Origin: Hymenopellis radicata | Lineage: Eukaryota; Basidiomycota; Agaricomycetes; Agaricales; Physalacriaceae | DNA length: 40,596 nt | Assembly (NCBI GenBank): GCA_015501595.1 | Contig: JADNRX010000463.1 | Coordinates: 1-40,596 of the forward strand | Reading direction: 5' to 3' | Shown: positions 10,285 through 22,299 of the stretch, piece after piece | Numbering within the stretch: the first letter of the stretch is position 1 | How the letters are laid out: each line of letters starts with the position of its first letter | Position numbers and translations under genes: made by a program | The notes under the pieces: model-generated | The model's input: only the letters and a program-made list of their open reading frames with translations | Told to the model about the DNA's origin: nothing | Database searches by the model: none

Positions 10285-10379
10285 ACGCCTTGCGGTTTCT
10301 TCTACGGGGTTCGGGCTATGTGCATGGATAGACCTAAAAATCAAAACTATATCAAAAGAAGCTGTACATTACATTTCTT

Positions 10380-10808
10380 CTACTTGAGATACGACTGTTG
10401 TAGGGATGCAAGGCATCCATTTCGTAATGCACGTACGATTCCCTGTCCGCCTGAGTAGGGAAAAAAGAAGAGGAAATACCTAAGATCTCTTAATTGGCAT
10501 ACGTTGTGGAATGTCAATGTCACCGCTTGAACCTCCATCTCGGAGTGATTGCTGATCTTGGACCTTGGGCCTTGGACCGCAAGCTGTAGCGGTAAGGGTG
10601 TTGATAACTCTTCCTTTTCAACGTGAAGCTGATCAGCAACTGTTGTTGACAGGAAATCACCCATGGATCCGGTGTCAATGAGAGCACGAATTGGGCTCTC
10701 GTTGATGTAGCATCGGATTACCAGTGTCTTCGGGATGCGACGGCCTGCGTCTTTGACTGTAGACGCGTTTCGCTGGACGGCAGGTACCATCGTTCTCGAG
10801 ATTTGCAC
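10380..10808 (-). pseudogene. retropepsin-like aspartic protease remnant
   Basis: The minus-strand frame contains ALIDTGSMGDFLS, the D-T-G active-site triad of retroviral-type proteases, preceded by VIRCYINESPIR, the usual strand before the active site. It would process the gag-pol polyprotein. The frame ends at 10380 shortly after the protease fold, and no polymerase follows. Confidence 0.75.
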
Positions 10809-10901
10809 TATTTCAGATGGTAACTCGGTGTCATAGTAGTAGGAGTCTACGATGACATGATGTGTGGGTGATGTACGATAGACAAATAATCCTATCCCAG
10901 T

Positions 10902-11825
10902 TCATCGATATTGGTTCCGCTTCGCCTGGGTAAGGTGCACAGCTGTTGAGGTGGTATTCTGCTGTGTTGGAAAGTAAATCACCAATAGCACCTGGTGGCG
11001 GGTCGTTAGACAGTCCAAACTGGCGAACGTTGAACCTCCGGTACCTCCAGATTCCTCGTCTCGACTCCCAGGATGGATAGTCTTTAGGTACGAACGCGAC
11101 AATCTCCTCGTTCGGGTGGCTTGGATAGGCTCCGAGGACCGAGGTAACTTCAGATACTTCAGACGAACCATCACTGTACGAAGTACTAAAACTGTACGGC
11201 CCAGCGGGAACCTCCTTAATTGCTCAAGAACATCCTCCTGGATGTCTTCTACAGGTGTGTGCTGTTTTGGCGAATCTTCCTCATCTTCTGAGTCAGATCC
11301 ATCAAGCACATCGGGCATATCGTAGTCTGAGTCCGAGTTGGTGTCCTCATTTTCTGAGTCTGACGCGTCTTGTCGACTTTCCAGCTCGGTAAGTTCCCTG
11401 AGATTGTTGATTTCGTTGGTGAGATCCCGGAAGAACTGATCCCTGTTCAGGTACCCTTCCAGGAAACGCCGGACCTCCAGAAACTCTGACGGCAAATGAC
11501 TGTCATCACGGTGAGTCTCTCCGTGTCCATCACTCGTAGAGGCTTCCTCAGTAATGTGAGACAGTATAACAACCAGAGTGTCGGTAGTAAACGTGTCTGG
11601 GAGTACGGGCTGGAATCCATCCGGAGTCCATAGGTTTTGCTGCAAGATTTCGAGTAGGTCAATTCCATACTCTTGCAGGACGCGTCGAATGGGATCCCAG
11701 TACGGTAAGTCACTGTCTGGGGTCATGTAATCCCAATCAAGGCTAATCAGGCTAATCAGAATGTACAGAAAGTAATCCGGTAACGTTAATTCAGTGCTTT
11801 GGTCTTGAGAGGTTTCTGGTTCCAC
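10902..11825 (-). pseudogene. acidic spacer between gag and protease of the gypsy fragment
   Basis: A 307-codon minus-strand frame rich in Asp, Glu and Ser, including DSENEDTNSDSDYDMPD. It lies between the zinc knuckle and the protease. Its last third is Arg/Ser/Thr-rich and looks frame-shifted relative to any gag-like protein. No domain is recognised; it is probably a linker of the polyprotein. Confidence 0.45.
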
Positions 11826-12274
11826 GGTGATGATATGTCATCCGTGAATAAACTCTCATCAAACTGAACAGAGTTCAAGACGATTGATTGTGAGCCTTTG
11901 GCCATCTGGCGAAGACTTTCCATGTCCAATTTGACACCCGAGATCTGGATTCCCAGTGGTGAGTTACCCTTGCCTCCAGAGACAAACTTTCCCTGTGGGC
12001 ATTGTCTAGCCATGTGTCCGGGTTCCTTGCAGCGCAAACACTTCCCGGCTGCTCGGAGTTCCTCTTTTTCTTTCTCAGATAACTCGGTGCGCTGAGAAGA
12101 CTTGTTGAACTTATTTCCAGATCCGTTCCTTTGCTGTCCGTGTGGCGATGTGCTTTTAGCGTGTTCCCGCGTGTCTGGTCGCCCTTTCTTGTAGGGTTTG
12201 AACGTCTTCGAGGATGAACCATGTGCGAAATGGTGAGTCATGTCCGTTTTTGGTATTAATTCATGAACCGACAA
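11786..12274 (-). pseudogene. gag nucleocapsid part with CCHC zinc knuckle
   Basis: The minus-strand frame has CLRCKEPGHMARQC, a canonical C-x2-C-x4-H-x4-C zinc knuckle for nucleic-acid binding by gag. It is preceded by a Lys/Ser/Gln-rich basic region, as usual in nucleocapsid. It overlaps the capsid frame (12256-12537) by a few bases in another frame, which shows a frameshift. Confidence 0.8.
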
Positions 12275-12956
12275 CCCCTTGTGTTTTCTGCAGACTGATG
12301 CAATTGCTTACTCTTCTTGTTCAATCCGGACCAAAGCTTGTGGACCTTTTCGCGCTCGTCAACGATACCAACAGTGTTGAAGAGTTCTCGAAGGTCTCCC
12401 AAGTACTGCCGGACAGTGCGGTCATTCTGGAAGGTACGTCTTACTTTTGCGCGTTGATCGAGGCGAAACGTTAAAGGAAAGCAATAGTTATATAACGCGC
12501 CGAAGAACTGGCAGAGACGCCAGCCCTTCGGGTACATCAGATACAGTGGACACGTAGAAATCTTGTGCCGTGCCTGTCAAAAAGCGCGACAGGCTTAATA
12601 CCCGATTCCTCTTTGGGACGCGACCATACGTAGGCAGTGCCGTCCGTAACGAACTTCATGAGAACACGAAGATCTGGTGCACCATTGTACTTTTCAGGTG
12701 GATCCGGCTCCAATAGTGGTCGGTTATCGCGACGATGTTTATGCTTCGATCTGGACGACTTGCTCTTGTGGCCACGATGTTTCTTTCCATGTTTGTGCTT
12801 CTTGCTTCGTGATTTTTTGTTGCGGATAGTCGAGTCCGAGTCAGAGCTGGATGAGCTTAATGAGCTCGAACTCGAACTGTCGGAATCCGAGCTGTCCTCA
12901 TCAGAGCTCGAGCCGCTGGAATCAGATGATGAAGAACTCGAGTCGGAATTCTTCAT
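12256..12956 (-). pseudogene. gag capsid part with Ser/Asp-rich N-terminus
   Basis: Two minus-strand frames cover gag. The first (12537-12956) starts with a Ser/Asp tract, passes through a Lys/His-rich tract and reaches PEKYNGAPDLRVLMKFVTDG, the start of the retrotransposon gag domain. The second (12256-12537) continues with FFGALYNYCFPLTFRLDQR and REKVHKLWSGLN, the rest of that domain. At least two frameshifts separate them (about 12535-12600), where other frames supply FLTGTAQDFYV. Confidence 0.78.
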
Positions 12957-13039
12957 CAGAACTATCTGAGTATGAGTATGAGTATGAGTAACGCCTGGAT
13001 TTACGGGACGATTTGCTCGTCTTCCGCTTGACTTTCAGA

Positions 13040-13460
13040 ACACGGGCAAGGCGGCAGGTAGAATTTACCGTGCACGTCCAACGGTAGACACGGTAGCCAT
13101 GCACTGCCACACGTCCTACACGGTAGGGTCCACACGGTCGGGCAGCAAAACTCACTCAACTTGACCTTTCGCCGAGATGTTTCGTCATGTACAACATAGA
13201 ATCAGTGATTAATAGCATGTATATGTGATTGTACAAACCGTAAGCATGCGATATGAGCCAGGAAACACTCAACGCGATAGGTGGTCAATGACCGTGAGCA
13301 GCCGTGTACACGTCCAACACGGTAGTAAACACGGTAACACTGCCACCCTTTACACGTCCACACGGTAGACACGGCCGCGGCCACACTGCCACACAGCCAC
13401 ACGTCCAAGTTCCACGGCCAACACGGCCACGTCCAGGGACAGTACACGGTAGGCAGGGAA
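13040..13460. repeat. ACACGG(T/C)-rich degenerate short repeats
   Basis: This tract is built from variants of ACACGGTA, CACGTCCA, GCCACAC and ACACGGCC, densest at 13070-13135 and 13305-13450. The period is irregular (about 9-20 bp). It lies upstream of the minus-strand gag frame. No gene is seen. It may be a decayed minisatellite. Confidence 0.65.
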
Positions 13461-13689
13461 GCGTTACATTGGCGTTACAGCGACGTGACGGGGAGGTGAC
13501 ATTGTCGGTAAATGATACTGTTTGAGGTTCACAGACGAACTGCTGATAGTCATCATGCATCGTTACTTATACCTAGGAGTCCCTTCCTCTGCCAGACTCA
13601 TCGCCGCGTAGTCATCCTGGTGAGTAGATTGTTGTATAGCAAGCCGGCCACAGACTGAAAGGTACTTGCTGAAAACAGTTCAAATTCAC

Positions 13690-15147
13690 GTCCCCGTACT
13701 ACATTAGAAAAGTAGCATGGGAAATCAAAGCGTAAGTTAACGCGAGCCACCTTCACCTGAGTATACTTATTGAGAGGGGCATCAAAACCCGGCGGCGCAT
13801 AGCAGGTTGCTGCTAAAAACACTGACATCTCGAGAGCGAGGAGTAGCACCGCAAGCGAGGACAGTAGTGAATTGCGGCTCTTCAAAATCACGAAAGACGA
13901 TGTTCCACTTGCAGAACCTATCCCCACCAACCTCGGCGCCGTCAGCAAGGACGTCAAAGTCCTATTCCTCCAACTCTCGCCCATACCCCGACTGTTTGTG
14001 GCCTTCAAATGGCATCTTATTCTCGACGAGGTCATAGTTGTCGACAAATATATTCCCAGCCTCGAGCATGAGCAACGCGGATATCGCGAGCACTGTTCTC
14101 CGTAAGGACGGCCGTATTCAGCGTCTTTGGCAGTCCAGATGGCTTCTGCAGAAATCATCGTCTATGTTCAATACATTCTTAGAAAACCGCAGACGTGACG
14201 TACCTTCTTCGGCTGCGAACTTGATAATACAAGCGACGGGTTCGAAGATCTTCTCCCGGATAGCCCTCATATTGTTCGTCTCAGAGAAGACGGTGGGCTG
14301 GACAAGGAATCCGGTGCCGCCATGACGCGCGCCGCCGGCGTAAATGGCGGCACCTTCCTCCCTGGCGATGATATCGAGAGCATGCGACGTGAAGGCCGAC
14401 ATGACACTGACTTCCATCTGGGTCCTGAAGACTTGTAGGCTGTGCTGGGTTTCCAAGTAGAACAGACTATCGGTGGCAGCACCTCACTTCTTCGCTGCGG
14501 CGCTGAATTTATCCAGGAAAGCATCGTAGATGGTGTGTTGAACAAGGATCTGGGATCCGGCACCGCAAGTTTGTACTATTACGCAGTGAGTAACACCGTG
14601 TGATCGCAGAGATATGATATTCAAGGTCGTCATTGTCAAAGATAACGTTGGGACTCTCCCCTCAGAGCTCGAGTCTCGCGGCTTTCAAGTTGGTCCTTGC
14701 CGATGCTTCTTGGATGGGTCGACCATTGGCTGTACTGACCGTGAACGCCATCTTGCGAATGCTGGGATGCTATTCGCTGATGACTTTGCCTGTGGTGTGA
14801 TCTACGTTCGCGTAAGAGGACTGTGGTTGGTGACATCCATTACAGAAACGAACAGTAGCCGTTGACGATGTTGACCACACCTGGAGGGAATCAGGCTTCG
14901 ATGATAGCCGCCGCAAGCCTTTGAGTCCTGAGCGGAGTTACATCTGAGGGCTGTACTTAGTAGCAGATGTCATTTCAGCCAATACGGTGTGTCCTAGCTT
15001 CAAGATGGACACACCTTGAGAACGACCGTATTGAGCAGGAGAGATCGTCCATATCGCCATGCTCTACGAACGATTTCAGGTGAGTTGCCAGAGATATTGG
15101 AACGAGCAACGCATACCAAGTGGTAGTTCCAGGGAAGGACTTCACCC
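13690..15147 (-). pseudogene. aldehyde dehydrogenase (NAD(P)+-dependent) pseudogene
   Basis: Read right to left, ALDH landmarks appear in the correct order but in changing frames: LPWNYHL and MAIWTISPA; NTVVLK; FPPGVVNIVNG; TNLKAARLEL with SPNVIFD; the region after the catalytic Cys as AGSQILVQ and IYDAFLDKF; GGTGFLVQPTVF; EKIFEPVACIIKF; then GNI(F)V, MPFEGHKQSG-like sequence and YTQVKVARVNL. ALDHs oxidise aldehydes to acids. Two codons expected to be Gly (before FPPGVV, and in the LELGG motif) read TGA, and there are further frameshifts and an enlarged segment near 13800-13900. The N-terminal third is not recognised. The gene is clearly dead. Confidence 0.85.
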
Positions 15148-15581
15148 TACAAAGATATCAGTAGTGAGAATCACAGCGTTCTGTGTTGGCTCACAACGAC
15201 ACCGAACAGCCCGTGTCGCGTTCACGCCACCCAGAAAATTAGATGTGCATCCATCGTGAGAGGTGCATGACTCCCACTTGGATAGTCTTTCCTGACCTTG
15301 TCCTCCATCGTTCCTGTTCGTCACAGGTCCGTCGGGGTACTAGTACCTTAGCTATTTAATTAGCGTAGGCGGAATCAATCTTGTAACATTGTAACAGGCG
15401 ATGCCAAACACTGACGTAAGCCTTTTTAGGACTTGTCTTCTACCATCGGTACGACGACCTATCAGCCCGGTACGTGATAGGGTTGACCTCCCATCAGAAT
15501 ACTCGGAGCTGAGGCTGCGGTTACAGTCGACAACAAACTCACGCACGTAATCCTCGACTCTCCTTTTGATCGCCCTACATT
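15148..15581. other. no recognised gene; upstream region of the next gene
   Basis: About 430 bp between the ALDH remnant (-) and the next start codon (+). It may hold leftover ALDH 5' sequence on the minus strand and the promoter of the plus-strand gene. I see no clear TATA box or motif. Confidence 0.35.
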
Positions 15582-18500
15582 ATGTCCACCCGAGATGTGG
15601 TGCGTGTACTGGTCATCTCTATCTTACCTAGTGCTAACACGGCATCAGTTTATCCCGTCCATTGCGGGGTCGAATATGACGGCTGTTGTTGACGGCCATT
15701 GGTACACGTACGAGCCAGAATACCCACCTCCAGGCAGTCCACCCCCATCCCTACTAGATCCATATCGCAATTACGACATGGATAACATCTGGCAACCGTG
15801 GCAATTGAGCTACGATTATCTATACCTTGCTCTCGTACCCCCTCGCTCCATTGGGTGTACTTATATGGCCTTCCAATCCATTGGGTATGCCGCCGAGAAA
15901 CTCCCCCTCACAAGTGACATAACGGGGTATTTCCTCCGCCCCGAGGTCGTTTCACTATGGGACGAACTAATCGTGTCCCTCAACGACTACATCGCCGGGA
16001 TGAAAGCCATCACACGAAACTGCACACCGAGCATGAAAAGATGGCCTGAGCCTTCCCAGTATGGCTATCGCCTCATCTACCCCAATATTCATGCTGCTCG
16101 TGCGGCAGCGTCCGCGTCCCAGGATGCATTCTACCCCCTCATCGCACTCGCCACATTCTATACGGGCGCCGTGTTGTATATGAAAAGGTTCTCGCCCAGT
16201 AACTCTTTTGTCGACTGGCATCACAACGTCGCCTACGAGAATGCCATCCACCCCTCTGCTGGTAACTTGCTTGAGGCATGTTTACGTGATCCACACATCC
16301 AACGCGTCGGTGGCTACATTGACGCTCGGGAGGTTCGGGAAGAACGTTTAGCGTCCATTGAAATCGTTACCCAGTTCAATACTGCCTTGTACACACAATG
16401 GGGCAGCATCAATAACGCCTTCCTCCCCATGACCCGCCCGTCCTGGAAAGAAGAGTCTGGCAGCTGCCGCATCACAATGGCGACCATTGAATACCTCATG
16501 CCCATTGTACTTGACCTATCAGCACCCCTCCGGAATGCACGTTTAATCGGTCCTGTACCACCTCAATCCCACATGCCGACAGCTTCCGATACAGCGCATG
16601 AACATGTGCACGCTACCGCAGTGTTCACGAAATTCTTCGCGCAGCGCGACCAACACAACGAACAGATCCGGTTGACAGAGACCCCCCGTGATCGTCAGGC
16701 AAGAGAGTCTCGTCAAGCTTGCTGGGCCAGCTCCACCCGACCTCCTGGTAAGAAAGGGCCGTCCGTCTTCCACTGGATTAAGGACGATAGGGATGTCTAC
16801 ATCCGGGTTAGGCTTGATCGGGCTCTGGTCGAACACGAATGGGGCGAGTATACGGGCATCCAGCGGCATTACGATCCTTTCCGAAACCAGTTTGACTTGT
16901 CTCACCTCTTCGATCCCACGTAAGCAGATCCTTGGTAAAATGAAGCTCTGCTGATTGTATTTATTTTCAGTGCCAAAGGTGACAATAAGCAGTTTGAGGA
17001 GCTGGAAGAGGAATTATATGGCATATCGAGTCCCCACTCACTCTCTTATGCATCCGAGACCGATGATGGTATACCTCCTTCCATTAGTCTCGACGTAGCG
17101 CGCGGTGTTACCCCCCCCTTCCTGCTATCCTCCCCACACCCACCAAGGATATTGTCATGTCCGATCCACTCCCCGGGATGCTCGCTCAGGCTCAGTTGCC
17201 TCTGCCGATGCAGCTCACACCTCCATCCACCGAAACACTATCCTGCAACGGTGACTCGTCTCCACGCGTCAAAGACGCCAGTGTCAACGAAGATCCCCAT
17301 GGAATCGATGACGGACGCGACATCTCAATGCCTCAGCCATATCATCGTCCTAGAAAGTCAGTCGACCTTGTACCTAGTCCTGAGGACACTCTTATGCTTG
17401 AATCGCTCCCCATCATAGTTGGTGTTCATCAGGCGCCCGCCTCAACTCAACTCCCACCCCCTCACTCCAGCGAAACGACCATCGTCGATGTCGATTTGCC
17501 TTCACCAGCCCAAGACGCCGAAGACAACGCCAGCGATGGTCCCAATGCCAGACGTGACGGGCCAAACTCCCACCCACCTTCTCCGCCCAGGCCCACAACA
17601 CGCGACCACCCCACTACAGCTCCTACAAGCAATAATCGCACCCGTGTCGCCTGGCTCGAATTGATGTACCCTCCGACAGTATTTGATGTCGTACCCATCC
17701 GGAGTACTACTTTCCCTGCCGACAGCGCGGTCATCAAAGAAGTCTTCCAGCGCTATGGCTTCATTAATGTGCCACTGCTTGAGGCATACTCGATTAAAGA
17801 CCTGCACTTCACGATGAAGACAATGGGGTACTTCAACTGCCAGTGGCAGGACTTCAGCGATAGGGACGCGCTCGACCGAATCGGCTACATGTTCGATCAC
17901 GCCTCACAAAGGCTTGACCTTCAATGTGACCTTGATCAGTCCACTTCCGCTATTTCGCGGAACATTGAATATGACATCGCCGTCAACTATCAAAAAGTGT
18001 ACTTTGAGGACGACACCAGCAATCCCCTATGGATGATTCCATCGTCGAACGGGGGACCACACCTCATTATCCCCAACGCCGACACTATGGTCATGGTGTT
18101 ACGCAATAAACTTGGTACGGATCCGCCGACAATCGCGAAGGCGCTCTACGATAAGCTTGCCCCTTTCTTCTGGGTACGCGACATTCCCCCTGCACCGAAC
18201 AACGTGGCACACAGCAGAACCGTGTACCGTACCACCATAGCCTTGGCTACCGTCGCAAACAGTATAAGCCAACCGGTGCCGATTGGCAAGAATACGTCGA
18301 CGAGGTCGCATGGTTTGCCCAAGGCGACAGAGGATTTGCGGCGGGGTGTGCTGGGGGTGTCATCGCTCGCATTGTCCATGAGCATGTCACGGTCCAGAAT
18401 ATCATATGGGGACCTTTGGAGACTGAGTGGTTAGGTATGCATCGCCACCTTTGTCACGGTGCTTCGGTTCGGTGTGTTGGAGATCTGTCCATCACGTCAA

Positions 18501-18894
18501 GTGAAGCCGACTTGATAACGGGTACGTACATTTGCGAAGCCGGTACGTGTACCCCTCACTACTTTCACCTTCATCAAAGATAACAATTATAGCAGATCAA
18601 GGACATCCGGCTTTCGTCTCCTTCTTTCCCCGGGTCGATCTGTGGCCGAAATGCACGCCGGCAAACCTCACCTGGACCGCACAAGCCGAAGACTGGTACC
18701 TGACCAGAATGCGCAAAAACATATCGGGCGATCTGGACGTTTGCGGGACACAAGCCTGGTTGAAACTTTGGCGAGACAGCAAACACCGAGTCAGGGACAC
18801 GCTGAAATCGTTTGAGAAAAAAGCGCGACAGTGGTTGGAACTGCGAGAGCAGGTGGTCAATGCCAATGCTAGGCGTCAGGACTTGACTGTATAG
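15582..18894 (+). CDS. uncharacterised ~1,040-residue fungal protein, five exons, one apparent 1-base frame slip
   Basis: Exons: 15582-15599, 15649-16919, 16971-18173, 18218-18542 and 18596-18894. The start at 15582 (MSTRDV) splices through a 49 nt intron with a GCTAAC branch site to FIPSIAG. The sum is 3,116 nt, one short of a multiple of three. The slip falls at the run of eight C at 17111-17118, where a ninth C would join both halves. The N-terminal ~430 residues form an even, globular-looking region (FYTGAVLYMKRF, WHHNVAYENAIHP, TQWGSINNAFLP, VYIRVRLDRALVEHEWGEY). A Pro/Ser/Thr-rich linker follows, then a second globular part (FGINVP-like, RIVHEHVTVQNIIWGPLETE). The C-terminus is basic and probably helical. 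I recognise no domain. It resembles, from memory, multi-copy orphan proteins of mushrooms; this is unverified. A poly(A)-like signal follows. Confidence 0.72.
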
Positions 18895-18977
18895 ATTCGA
18901 TGTATCTTGATAAGTGTGTCAGTGAAAAAAATATGTGCCTTTCTTCTGTAAGCCCGTAGACTGCCACAATTCAATGG

Positions 18978-18983
18978 AATAAA
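18978..18983 (+). terminator. AATAAA poly(A)-like signal
   Basis: AATAAA occurs 84 bp after the stop codon at 18894, in an AT-rich stretch. It supports transcription ending here and keeps the following PHD gene separate. Confidence 0.5.
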
Positions 18984-19016
18984 ATAAAAATGAAAAATGA
19001 AATGAAACGCGCGCGT

Positions 19017-20088
19017 AGCGTGAGGTGCTGATCATCTTTGAGACTCCCGAAACACAGCCACTACTTGACGTCGATTTGAGACCGGAGGTTTGGAGCTTTG
19101 CGGCTGTGTAAGTCCCTGAACGCTACTCAATTACTGCAAGTCTAGTGTTCTCCTCCCCCTCCATGTTTGGTTCGAGGTGATGCGCGAGCCGTGTACAAAG
19201 TGCGGGAGTATCTTGGAGGCTACACGGGGAACTATCATCTCCTGTAAGCAGTGTAACCGCAATTTCCATCACAGTGAGCGACGGTGTTCATATATCATTG
19301 TATTGTTTCTGACCTAGGCTGCAGAATGTCATGACCCACCACTCTCCACGGTGCAGCTCATCACCGTTCTCAAGGCATACGTCGCCCACTCGTCGCCCCA
19401 TTTCGAATGGACGTGTGCGGTTTGCGCAAAAACTGCACCCATTGTTGTCGATGAATCACCTCAGAAGCTTCAGAGGAAACGCCTTCGAAGATATAAAGAG
19501 GTCTGGCCTGTGAAGAAGACCTGGTCTGGTCGCCCAGAAGAGATCATACTGCTCTCGGACGATGAAGGCGATGCGGCGTCGATATCGACTTCAGCCAACA
19601 CCATGGCCATTGACACCGCCACGAAGCGCATCGAGGAAATCTCTCTCCTCTCAGAAGACGACGAATCCCCCGCACCTCGAACGCCTACACGTGTACCATC
19701 CCCCATCAACATCTCGCCTGATACGTCCGAGGAGAAACCCACCCGACGGCGACTCAGCCTGAGCTCATCATCTTCTATACAAGTCGTTTCCACTCCCTTT
19801 GCCCAACCCCATCCCACATCTACTTCCTACTCCACGCCCCAGGCCGACAATGCCATGGATATTGATCAGGAATCGGCGTCGGAGTTAAAGGTCAAAAAGG
19901 AAGGCGTAGAACCCGCATTACCCAAACCCAAATTCGACGTTCCTGCCAATTGGCTTGAACCACTCCCCCCGCCTCGTAGTGTTCACCTATCGCGTCGCCC
20001 AGGCAAGGTGCCCATCAAAAAGCGACTCATCCTCGAGCCTATTTATATGTGTACTGCGGACTGGACGACAGAGCCACCGAGGCTCTGA
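19017..20088 (+). CDS. PHD-finger protein with SUMO-interacting-like motifs, 5' end missing
   Basis: Three exons join in frame: about 19017-19107, 19146-19273 and 19325-20088. The first codes for LIIFETPETQPLLDVDLRP with no start codon; a stop at 19014-19016 (which may itself be an intron acceptor TAG) lies just upstream, so the N-terminus is missing or on an unseen exon. Exon 2 begins a zinc finger with CTKC, CKQC and FHHKC, closed in exon 3 by CAVC after a Trp. This C4HC3 pattern is a PHD finger, usually a reader of histone H3 tails. After it, EEIILLSDDEGD and EEISLLSEDDE look like SUMO-interacting motifs (hydrophobic core plus acidic tail). The rest is Ser/Pro-rich and disordered. It sits next to histone H3, probably by chance. 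An internal ATG at 19180 could start a shorter product. Confidence 0.68.
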
Positions 20089-20788
20089 ATGTCTATGTCT
20101 GGTGTTTCTTGGGGAACTTTGTGGACTCAATTGCTTTGCTGCTGAGTTTGTATTCTCCCCCCCGTTAACTTACCGCTATATTTTATAACTTTTCACGAAA
20201 AGCGACGTTTAAACAGATGTAGTACTTAAAATTCGCCACAACATACACTACATGAGAAAAGGAATGAACGAGTGGAAGGAGTTCAAAGCATTAGAAGTTT
20301 CTGAGCACGTGTGAAATCAAACAATCTGCTTTGATCCAAAAGCGGAACACTTTGCCTAGAGAAAGTGCTACAAGTTGTGGAGCCAGTAGGAACCAGTTTG
20401 ATGAGTAAAAGTTCGAAAACAAGAAGAAAAGAGACGCGAGAACTTTCTCCGCTCGCCGCCCTCCTGAAATATATTGGCATTCTCCCTGCGAATATCAACT
20501 CTGATTCCGTTCCCCGTCGGCTCTGACACCTTTACTTTACTCTTGTCAGCGAGCTCCCGGACGACCACCACCACAGCAAGCTTCGACAAAGACGGCCGCT
20601 GCAGGCATCTCGACAATGCCTACGATTTGGTTAGCAGTATCACGGACGGAGACTCGCGCGCTCTCCGACGATACTGTCATGGACTATTTCAAGTTACTGT
20701 GCCTCAAGCAGTTCCAAGTCGTAAAATATGCATACTAATACATGGGAGGAACGGTGGATGTACATCCAAGGAGCAAGGATCAAAAGGT
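20089..20788. other. no assigned gene; 3' flank of histone H3
   Basis: About 700 bp between the PHD gene (+) and the histone H3 stop (-). The stretch 20400-20720 is open in more than one frame on both strands, so composition does not tell which, if any, is coding. It may hold the H3 3' untranslated region plus an unrecognised fragment. Confidence 0.35.
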
Positions 20789-21539
<751 letters not shown>

Positions 21540-22299
21540 AGATGCGAGAAGTGGTCTACCAGGAAGGCTAAGGGGGGTCAAGAGTGCGAGTGGCGGGCGT
21601 GCAGGTGCTTGTAGGCGAGGGTGCGAGGCAAGGTTCAAATGTTTGAAACCCCCGGAAAACCCTGTTTCTCACGCTCCGTTTGTGCTCTGGAAGTTTGCTT
21701 TTCCTTTTTTTTTTCCCCCCGTGCTCACTTCCACTGGGCAATTTTCGATCTGTGAGGGCATTTAACGTTGTGTACTATTGCTTACACATTTTTCCCCCTG
21801 CATTTTAGGACGTCCGGATAGGCTAGGAAAGCGAGTCGTTTTGAACTGGCTGTCGCTTGGTGGTTTCCTTTTTGGGACAGCGCACTGCGCACAGCCGCTA
21901 TCGTGGTTCCATGCTGGATCGGAGGATTTGCTGAAGTTTCGAGGGGAACGCCGCACATCAGCTGAAAGCTGGATCCGTTGGATGGCCTCGATTTCGCAGT
22001 TGTCAGCGTCGAAGGTTAAGTCTGAACAGAGTGATGTCACGGTATGGGTGTCTGATGGGTCGGCAAGTGCGGCATCTGCCGGACTTCTTGATCCGAAAAC
22101 TCTCATTGCGATTTACTGAGGGGACACTTTCGTCGTCTTACTCGCCCTGACCCCTTTCTGTTGCTTCTTCTTCTTACTGGTGCCGGCGATAGGTCCGATT
22201 AGTTCCGAGCATCTCAAACGAGAACCGGTAACTCAACATTTTTAGATGATCGCGCCATGGTGCGCATATTGACTTGGCTATGGATTGTGTCTTCGTGAC
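21540..22299. other. histone H3 upstream region; no other gene recognised
   Basis: This holds the 5' flank of H3 (minus strand), including a T8/C6 tract at 21704-21720. The plus strand is open over 21762-22119, but the protein has no motif I know and the minus strand is open there too. I do not see the divergent histone H4 gene that often accompanies H3. Confidence 0.35.

Larger units (their letters stand above)
10380..13160 (-). mobile_element. decayed Ty3/gypsy retrotransposon fragment: gag and protease only
   Basis: Read from right to left, this piece holds gag, a CCHC zinc knuckle, an acidic spacer and an aspartic protease, and then ends at 10380 with no reverse transcriptase, RNase H or integrase. 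No LTR, primer-binding site or target duplication is visible. The parts lie in different frames, so it has gathered several frameshifts. It is unrelated in sequence to the larger gypsy element at 26-34 kb. Confidence 0.8.

Noticed and set aside
17060..17140. Extra intron instead of a frameshift in the 15.6-18.9 kb gene
   Set aside because: A GT at 17070 and an AAG at about 17138 could be forced, but the acceptor is poor and a single missing C in the C8 run explains the frame exactly.
15582..20088. Single gene joining the uncharacterised protein and the PHD finger
   Set aside because: A splice from 18889 to 19017 keeps GT-AG rules, but a normal stop and an AATAAA signal lie between. Treated as two genes and listed as a question.
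20368..20616. Minus-strand frame downstream of H3 as a gene
   Set aside because: At least two other frames in the same stretch look equally protein-like, and no homology or splice pattern decides.
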